From assembly GCA_035528475.1 (NCBI GenBank), contig DATKYO010000025.1:1-5707 (forward strand): DNA of 5,707 nt. Direction: 5' to 3'. Shown here in pieces: positions 1 to 4,055 of this stretch. The notes beneath the pieces are model-generated. The model was not told the DNA's origin. It did no database searches and was given only the letters and a program-made list of their open reading frames with translations. Both the position numbers and the translations under genes were made by a program. Position 1 is the stretch's first letter. Each line of letters starts with the position of its first letter. Source of the stretch: SD8 sp035528475 (GTDB taxonomy: Archaea; Halobacteriota; Methanomicrobia; Methanomicrobiales; Methanospirillaceae).

Positions 1-18
1 TAAAAAAGACTTTTCCCG

Positions 19-210
19 TCATCGGATAGCAAGGGACGTATCATCAGTCCACTGGCCCGGAGCAAGGCCGAAAGGACCCCCGCCGACCATCCCGGTGAGA
101 GGCTCGAATGTCCCGGGCGGGCGAAACCCGACTGTTGTGCCAGGTGCATCCCCGACGGCCAGTCCCAGAAGACAGCCACGATAGCGTGAACCCTGGATTG
201 TCATTGGCAT
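19..210 (-). pseudogene. ADP-ribosylglycohydrolase (DraG family), N-terminal fragment
   Basis: The 63-residue frame matches the start of the ADP-ribosylglycohydrolase family, enzymes that remove ADP-ribose from proteins or small molecules using two Mg/Mn ions. Visible landmarks are YRGCLLGLAVGDA (residues 10-22), the GGGPFGLAPGQW stretch (43-54) and the metal-binding TDDT motif (55-58). Family members usually run to about 250-350 residues, but here a TGA at 19-21 ends the frame just after TDDTSLAIR. Reading past the TGA stays open for six codons to the window edge, so a single nonsense mutation and a genuine truncation cannot be told apart. GDAPG replaces the usual GDALG, and VGF replaces the usual VEF, which fits decay. 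An in-frame stop lies seven codons upstream of the first ATG, so the start is ATG 210 or ATG 204. No convincing ribosome site precedes either. The family call is firm; the broken state is likely but depends on sequence outside the window. Confidence 0.65.
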
Positions 211-382
211 CGAACTCGGTGTAAGGGATTATTAGAGTAGTGATTTGCCTTAGCAAAGAGGCCTGTTCTTTCCGGTGAATGTAAAATAGTCGACGCAGCA
301 ATCCGGTATGGGACATCTGACGCTGAAATGGCTGTAATCATTAACAGAACAGATTTATACCCTGCTATTCCACACCACTTAG
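211..382. other. Divergent intergenic region
   Basis: This gap separates the minus-strand DraG fragment from the plus-strand lipoprotein gene. The only clear signal is the plus-strand TATA-like box near its right end. No tRNA-like fold, repeat or credible short gene was seen by eye. Confidence 0.5.
354..360 (+). promoter_or_regulatory. TATA box of a likely leaderless transcript
   Basis: TTTATAC lies with its centre about 26 bases before the ATG at 383, the distance at which archaeal TBP/TFB promoters start transcription. No Shine-Dalgarno is present between the box and the ATG. The message therefore probably begins at or within a few bases of the start codon. This promoter would serve both the lipoprotein and the overlapping phospholipase-like gene. 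Confidence 0.6.
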
Positions 383-838
383 ATGAAACTAGGACTCTGC
401 ATATCATTGTGTGTCCTCCTGATCCTCAGCATTATTATTGCAGGGTGTGTAGAACCCGATGATAATGGGAAGACGTTCACGCCCGCAGTCACCCCTGTGC
501 CCGCGAGCTCTTCTGAAGATGGGTGGGTAACGGTATCTCCTCAGGCCCTCATGGCAAAAGGAGAGAGCAGGGAAGCGCTTACCAGGGCAGCGGAGGAAGT
601 GCAACAGGGAGATACGAGCTGGCTCGTGAATGCCCTGCCCTGGGAAGTCCAGGAGCAGTTAGAGGAGCAGCTCAAGATCGCCCCTGCAGATGCAGCTGAA
701 ATTGCCCGGGCGCTGATGGATGCAAAAGAGGTGGAGATGCATGAGAACCTCATTATCTATGAGACAACCTATCGGGGAAAAACTCATTCGTTCTACACGG
801 TGAGGGAGTGGAAGGGATGGAAAATCGTCGGGTTTTAA
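383..838 (+). CDS. Small lipoprotein, possible NTF2-like C-terminal domain
   Basis: The 151-residue product starts with a lipoprotein signal: a short basic n-region, a hydrophobic core, and the lipobox IAGC with Cys22. It should be lipid-anchored on the outer face of the membrane. A Pro/Ser/Thr-rich tether (about residues 33-45) follows, then a helical segment rich in Glu, Gln and Ala (about 54-118), then a strand-rich end with YETTYRGKTHSFYTV and a final WKGWKIVGF. That last pattern resembles the closing strands of NTF2/SnoaL-like or DUF4878-like small lipoproteins, but the match is by eye and weak. The gene overlaps the next one by 22 bases, so the two are almost certainly co-transcribed and translationally coupled. 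The job could be to hold, inhibit or assist the secreted phospholipase-like partner, which is inference only. The start ATG is supported by the TATA spacing and the signal peptide. Confidence 0.85.
   Translation: MKLGLCISLCVLLILSIIIAGCVEPDDNGKTFTPAVTPVPASSSEDGWVTVSPQALMAKGESREALTRAAEEVQQGDTSWLVNALPWEVQEQLEEQLKIAPADAAEIARALMDAKEVEMHENLIIYETTYRGKTHSFYTVREWKGWKIVGF
804..808 (+). promoter_or_regulatory. Ribosome binding site that decides the phospholipase start
   Basis: GGGAG within the end of the upstream lipoprotein gene lies 8 bases before ATG 817. This favours ATG 817 over the in-frame GTG at 808, which overlaps the site itself, and over ATG 838, which would remove the basic n-region of the signal peptide. 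Confidence 0.55.
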
Positions 839-2466
839 TGATTGCACTCATTGTGCTGGTATGTATACCTCTCCAGGTCACGGCCTATTCGAATACCAAC
901 GCTGGTGGCCATCCATCAATCAACAGGTATGCAGTAGACTATTTTGAGAAGAAGATACTGCCCTATGATTCGCTGCTTAAAAACACCTCGATACGCGGGG
1001 AAGCAAGCTACGGATGGGCATGGGATGAAACTGATGGCAAAAAGAATACCGGTCCCACGGATAGCATAAACTTACCTAAGGAAGGAGTTCTTCAGGACTG
1101 GATAAAAGATGGAGGATACTCTGCGGACGAACCTGAGTATACCATGGCCCTGGTCCATTTCTACGATCCTACAAATGTCAATGAACCGTGGCTTACTGAT
1201 CCCTGGTTGATCATGAACAAATACACTGAATTCCTGGCCCGGGCGATGGACCCGTCTCTCGTCGTCCCGGACCTCTCTGCCGTGCACTGGGCTTTTGATG
1301 GCGGGGCCGGCGCCTACGCGAGCAGAGGTGCGTATTTTATTCAGGATTACTCATGGGACGATGGCCTGCAGTATTACAAGGATGCACTCGCGGATACTTC
1401 GCGGGAGAATGAAAATTATGGCCAGGCATGGAGAGCAGTCGGGGAGACCATGCACCTTGTCTCGGATATGACCATTCCTGCCCATGTGAGAAACGATGGC
1501 CATCCTACTCTTAATGAAGATCCCTATGAAAACTCAGTAGACGCCTGGGAGGTAACCCACTACAAGAACGGGCCGTTCCTTGACCTCAATTATAACCAGG
1601 GCACGTTACGCGATCTCATGATCCGCACCGCGACCGTGGTGAACAAGAACTTCTATTCTGCTGATACAACGCCGACCGGCTATCAGGTGACAGGGTCGGA
1701 TAGTTTTTATACCCGGGGCAGATATTCTCAGCCCTCCCTGGAGGGACTCACTGCAGATGCCGATGGGTATTATTATTATCCACCTGGCAGAAAACTCGCA
1801 CGTGGGGTTCTCTACAGTTTCGAGCCTATATCACCGCCCAAGTATACATACACAGGAACCAACGAGCCTATAGTGTTAATGTACCGGTATCACCTTGACT
1901 ACGAGGTGCTCAAAGATCAGCGCAGGGTCCTGATACCTACGGCAATCCGGGCGAGTGCGGAGGTGCTGGACCGGTTCCTGCCCCGCTTTAAAGCCAATAT
2001 CGAAGTAGAGAAATACGTGCCTGAGGACCCGTCTGACGAACAATATATTGTGTATACCACGTTGAAGCAGGTGCATACCGAACCCGATGCCTGGAGTGGT
2101 TACGATCTCACTGTAAGAAATGGAGCATATTTAGTGGAAATAACTCCTGGTGGCACACAAACCGAAGAGGTACTTTCACTCGGCTCTTATTTATATACTC
2201 CAGAGGATCCTGATTTTAACTATTGGTACGATCTCTTTAGTTTCAAGCCAGGAACACGGATATACATGGCATATGACCTCGGAGGGTACGTGATCAAGTC
2301 AAACGAAGTGGAGATTCCCACGGTGACCACCCCCATCGCCATCCCAGATGAGGATTGGGACCGCGACCCGAAGGAATGCCCGAGTAATTGGTATGTAGAT
2401 GGGATATGCTACAACCCGTCTGATACAATTCGAGAGCATAGTGGCGAGTCAGGAAATTTCGATTAA
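817..2466 (+). CDS. Secreted zinc-dependent phospholipase C/P1 nuclease-like protein
   Basis: Numbering here is from ATG 817 (549 residues); GTG 808 would add three. The signal peptide begins MENRR, has a hydrophobic core and probably ends at VTA (residue 23). The next 250 residues carry the landmarks of the zinc-dependent phospholipase C/S1-P1 nuclease fold. GGHPSIN (His32) corresponds to His14 of Bacillus cereus PLC, Asp104 in YSADE possibly to Asp55, and HFYDP (His114) to His69. HLVSDMTIPAH gives His213, Asp217 and His223, with the exact 4- and 10-residue spacing of His118, Asp122 and His128. DPYENSVD supplies Glu238, matching Glu146. The usual His four residues before that Glu is a Glu here; His229 may substitute. 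This family hydrolyses phosphodiesters of phospholipids or nucleic acids outside the cell; the substrate here is unknown. The C-terminal third (from about residue 395) is an unrecognised, probably beta-rich domain ending in a Cys pair (ECPSNWYVDGICY). The gene overlaps the upstream lipoprotein gene by 22 bases. Confidence 0.8.
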   Translation: MENRRVLMIALIVLVCIPLQVTAYSNTNAGGHPSINRYAVDYFEKKILPYDSLLKNTSIRGEASYGWAWDETDGKKNTGPTDSINLPKEGVLQDWIKDGGYSADEPEYTMALVHFYDPTNVNEPWLTDPWLIMNKYTEFLARAMDPSLVVPDLSAVHWAFDGGAGAYASRGAYFIQDYSWDDGLQYYKDALADTSRENENYGQAWRAVGETMHLVSDMTIPAHVRNDGHPTLNEDPYENSVDAWEVTHYKNGPFLDLNYNQGTLRDLMIRTATVVNKNFYSADTTPTGYQVTGSDSFYTRGRYSQPSLEGLTADADGYYYYPPGRKLARGVLYSFEPISPPKYTYTGTNEPIVLMYRYHLDYEVLKDQRRVLIPTAIRASAEVLDRFLPRFKANIEVEKYVPEDPSDEQYIVYTTLKQVHTEPDAWSGYDLTVRNGAYLVEITPGGTQTEEVLSLGSYLYTPEDPDFNYWYDLFSFKPGTRIYMAYDLGGYVIKSNEVEIPTVTTPIAIPDEDWDRDPKECPSNWYVDGICYNPSDTIREHSGESGNFD

Positions 2467-2487
2467 AATATGTCGTGGAGCAACAAC

Positions 2488-2501
2488 TTTTTTTAATTTT
2501 T
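2488..2501 (+). terminator. Oligo-T terminator after the lipoprotein-phospholipase unit
   Basis: Seven Ts, two As and five Ts begin 22 bases after the TAA of the phospholipase-like gene, with no hairpin ahead of them. This is the usual form of an archaeal intrinsic terminator. It lies inside repeat copy 1, and the T-run is not conserved in copy 2. Confidence 0.55.
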
Positions 2502-2523
2502 ACCAATTACGGACTGAAATCAC

Positions 2524-2530
2524 ATATAAT
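2524..2530 (-). promoter_or_regulatory. Orphan TATA-like box in repeat copy 1
   Basis: On the minus strand this reads ATTATAT, a good archaeal TATA-like element. It sits where copy 2 has the weaker AAATACA ahead of the membrane-protein gene. Transcription from it would start near position 2500 and run into the 3' end of the phospholipase-like gene as antisense RNA. There is no credible minus-strand gene below it. Confidence 0.3.
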
Positions 2531-2577
2531 TCAATGACACATCTGATTCCCTTTTAATTTTCATTATTTTATTGCCG

Positions 2578-2734
2578 GCAATCCTGTACGTCCTTTCCTG
2601 CACCGCGGGTGAGTGCTCAGCCGTCACGGGCAGAACCGCTCCGGCTCAGTTACAACCTGGGATTTGCGAGTGGGATACTTCAGGAGAATGAGAATGGAGA
2701 ATCCAAAACAAAAAGAGTGGATACAATATCCTGA
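2578..2734. other. Convergent intergenic region, no gene seen
   Basis: This sits between the phospholipase-like gene and the end of the minus-strand membrane-protein gene. It returns to a higher GC content after the AT-rich repeat. Short open frames on both strands lack recognisable protein patterns or ribosome sites. The GC shift could mark the remnant of a former gene, but nothing recognisable remains. Confidence 0.4.
2705..2714 (-). terminator. Oligo-T terminator of the minus-strand membrane-protein gene
   Basis: On the minus strand this reads TTTTTGTTTT, about 20 bases past the stop codon at 2735-2737 and without a hairpin. It fits an archaeal T-tract terminator for the gene at 2735-3268. 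Confidence 0.5.
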
Positions 2735-3268
2735 TTATTCTTCTTTCTTCCGGAGAACGCCTGCCAGTACGATGACCCCCCCGACCGCAAGGACCCCCAC
2801 GATCACCACGACTCCAACGAGCACTCCCAGACCGACGAAGGGGGCCCACCAGACAAGCCCGGTGAGGGGCTCGACGGTGAAGTTCTGCCGGTCTGCCGGC
2901 GCTCCATTCAGGAAGAGGTCCAGGGTCCAGGAGCCCACGGCCTCATCCGACGGCAACAGGCTGAGATCGAGCTTTGCCCGGGCCATACCCTGGCCGGGGG
3001 TAAGGGTCCGGCTCTCATTATAGTTCATCCCCTGTGGCCCGGTAAACACCCATTGGAGAAAATCCCCCTCTCCTGTGTCCTTGAGAGAAACCTCCGACAT
3101 CACGATATCGTCCCTGGTAAATTCAAGGGTCGGTTCTATTATGAGATCAGTTCCGCTGCCACGCCCCAGGACATGCCCTTCCAGGATCGCCGCTGATACA
3201 GGAGCACTCCACACCAGGACGAGAACCAGGACCGTCAGGATAAGAGGTCTTACGGGGAGTCTCCTCAT
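2735..3268 (-). CDS. Exported membrane-anchored protein with an extracellular beta domain
   Basis: I do not recognise a family. The 177-residue product begins MRRLPVRPLILTV, a basic n-region and hydrophobic core with likely cleavage after VSA (residue 26). A 23-codon longer frame to ATG 3335-3337 exists, but that extension is Cys-rich and would bury the signal peptide, so the ATG ending at 3268 is chosen. Residues 27-135 are strand-rich and acidic, with two N-glycosylation sequons (NES and NFT). They end in a GSWTLDLFLNG...NFTVEP pattern typical of Ig-like surface modules. Residues 137-172 are one long, Gly/Val-rich hydrophobic stretch, followed by RKKEE. This predicts a type I protein anchored in the membrane with its domain outside, or possibly a hairpin of two short membrane segments. 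The lipoprotein gene upstream on the same strand ends 151 bases away with no T-tract between them, so read-through is possible. Confidence 0.75.
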   Translation of the reverse strand: MRRLPVRPLILTVLVLVLVWSAPVSAAILEGHVLGRGSGTDLIIEPTLEFTRDDIVMSEVSLKDTGEGDFLQWVFTGPQGMNYNESRTLTPGQGMARAKLDLSLLPSDEAVGSWTLDLFLNGAPADRQNFTVEPLTGLVWWAPFVGLGVLVGVVVIVGVLAVGGVIVLAGVLRKKEE

Positions 3269-3277
3269 ACAGCCATA

Positions 3278-3379
3278 TCGTGGAGCAACAACCCTTTCAG
3301 GATTGCACAATGGCGAACTGCAACACTTGTATTTCATTGATACATCTCATCCCTTCAATGCTGATTATTCTTGTTCCTA
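3278..3379. repeat. Diverged direct repeat, copy 2 (upstream of membrane-protein gene)
   Basis: This is the partner of 2473-2577. It covers about 10 to 111 bases upstream of the minus-strand ATG at 3268, so it includes that gene's presumed promoter and leader. The identical 15-base block (3278-3292) lies nearest the start codon. A weak TATA-like AAATACA on the minus strand lies around 3328-3334, which would give a leader of about 35 bases containing the conserved block. No Shine-Dalgarno is visible. Confidence 0.55.
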
Positions 3380-3419
3380 AACTCCATGAACGATTGAGCC
3401 ATGGTAAATGTATCCCGTT

Positions 3420-3905
3420 CTATACCCCCGGGTACATATCGTAGATCTGCACGATAATCCGGTAGGCAGTGATCTTCTCTTTCAATGGTTCAAGGGTTAC
3501 ATAGAAATACGGGAATATTCCTCCCGCCGGAAGGTTCTTTTGTGATACCAGCGGCGGGCTCGTCGCAACGGTGGCGGAATCATTCCCCAGCAACTCGATG
3601 TATACGATAATATAGCCCCGGACCGCCTCCTTTTGCGTATTGGAGATCATTCCCTGGAAGAGCAGGTTGCCGTCATTCAGGATCCCCACGCTTAAGTTAC
3701 GAATCACGAGTCCCGCAGGAATTTCAGTGTTGTTGCGAAGAGGAAGATCGATCGGACGGTACTGCATGTCGGTCACCAGATCCGGATCGGGAGTTCCCGT
3801 GTTGATGATCTGTGTCTGATTTTTCGGCTCAGTGCACCCGCTGAGTATCACCGTGCAAATAAGAAGGACAATTATTCCTCCCCCTATCCACCGGTTCGGC
3901 CTCAT
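3420..3905 (-). CDS. Lipoprotein with a probable FxLyD-like beta domain
   Basis: The 161-residue product has a clear lipoprotein signal: MRPNRW, a hydrophobic core, and the lipobox LSGC with Cys24. After a short tether it carries a beta-sandwich-like domain (about residues 60-145). The pattern runs LVIRNLSVGILNDGNLLFQGM, ISNTQKEAVRGYIIVYIELL, then a Pro/Gly turn (LPAGGIFPYFYV) and a final YRIIVQIYD. This order of VxG...N...V...V.L...G...F elements is like the FxLyD/DUF3426-type domains found in many archaeal and bacterial surface lipoproteins, whose function is mostly unknown. Four N-X-S/T sequons (NQT, NNT, NLS, NDS) suit an extracellular, glycosylated protein. The start is supported by GAGGAT six bases upstream. 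It is divergent from the large Cache lipoprotein gene across 150 bases. Confidence 0.8.
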   Translation of the reverse strand: MRPNRWIGGGIIVLLICTVILSGCTEPKNQTQIINTGTPDPDLVTDMQYRPIDLPLRNNTEIPAGLVIRNLSVGILNDGNLLFQGMISNTQKEAVRGYIIVYIELLGNDSATVATSPPLVSQKNLPAGGIFPYFYVTLEPLKEKITAYRIIVQIYDMYPGV

Positions 3906-3911
3906 TATTAT

Positions 3912-3917
3912 ATCCTC
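3912..3917 (-). promoter_or_regulatory. Shine-Dalgarno of the FxLyD-like lipoprotein gene
   Basis: On the minus strand this reads GAGGAT, six bases before the ATG. Unlike the two leaderless-looking lipoprotein genes in this window, this one has a clear ribosome site. Confidence 0.5.
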
Positions 3918-3940
3918 ATACCATGAGATCCCATGTGTTG

Positions 3941-3946
3941 CATAAA
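3941..3946 (-). promoter_or_regulatory. TATA-like box of the FxLyD-like lipoprotein gene
   Basis: TTTATG on the minus strand is about 38 bases before the ATG. A start site 25 bases downstream would give a leader of roughly 13 bases that just includes the GAGGAT site, so the two signals support each other. Confidence 0.45.
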
Positions 3947-4022
3947 TGTATCGTAATTTTATTCGGACAATCCCGTCCGGGTCATTAAGTTCCCGGTTTT
4001 TTCATCCACCACCTTTTCGCAA

Positions 4023-4031
4023 ACCATAATT
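4023..4031 (+). promoter_or_regulatory. Weak TATA-like box before the Cache lipoprotein gene
   Basis: ACCATAATT is centred about 28 bases before ATG 4056, and no Shine-Dalgarno lies between them (the bases just before the ATG are AATAATCCCC). This again fits a leaderless message, but the box is a poor match to the archaeal consensus. Confidence 0.35.
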
Positions 4032-4055
4032 CCCCAAAAATCCATAATAATCCCC

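Larger units (their letters stand above)
2473..2577. repeat. Diverged direct repeat, copy 1 (downstream of phospholipase-like gene)
   Basis: This segment aligns by hand with 3278-3379 in the same orientation at roughly 70% identity. The left 15 bases (2473-2487) are identical to 3278-3292. The block 2530-2553 matches 3333-3355 at about 20 of 24 positions, and the spacing between the two blocks is nearly equal (57 and 55 bases). Copy 2 is the upstream region of the minus-strand membrane-protein gene, so copy 1 looks like a displaced promoter/leader facing the 3' end of the phospholipase-like gene. Confidence 0.6.

Noticed and set aside
44..316. Minus-strand open frame extending upstream of the DraG fragment in another frame
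   Set aside because: Only the DraG frame carries family motifs. This one has no recognisable content and overlaps it out of phase.
92..2886. Similar GGTGAGNGGCTCGA stretches near 94 and 2861
   Set aside because: Both encode Glu-Pro-Leu-Thr-Gly on the minus strand in unrelated proteins; similarity stops outside those codons, so it is most likely coincidence.
2613..3023. Plus-strand open frame across the membrane-protein gene
   Set aside because: The product is Thr/Pro/Arg-rich. It is the complement of the Val/Gly-rich membrane segment and the Ig-like domain of the minus-strand gene, which has the signal peptide and anchor expected of a real protein.
2731..3372. Shared 12-mer CTGATTATTCTT at 2731-2742 and 3361-3372
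   Set aside because: In the first place it covers the stop of the minus-strand gene, in the second it lies within repeat copy 2. The corresponding frame at 3361 is closed by a stop just upstream, so a lost paralogue end is not supported and chance is likely.
3384..3404. Inverted repeat CCATG...CATGG between the two minus-strand genes
   Set aside because: A five-base stem with an 11-base loop and no T-run is too weak to call a terminator or operator.
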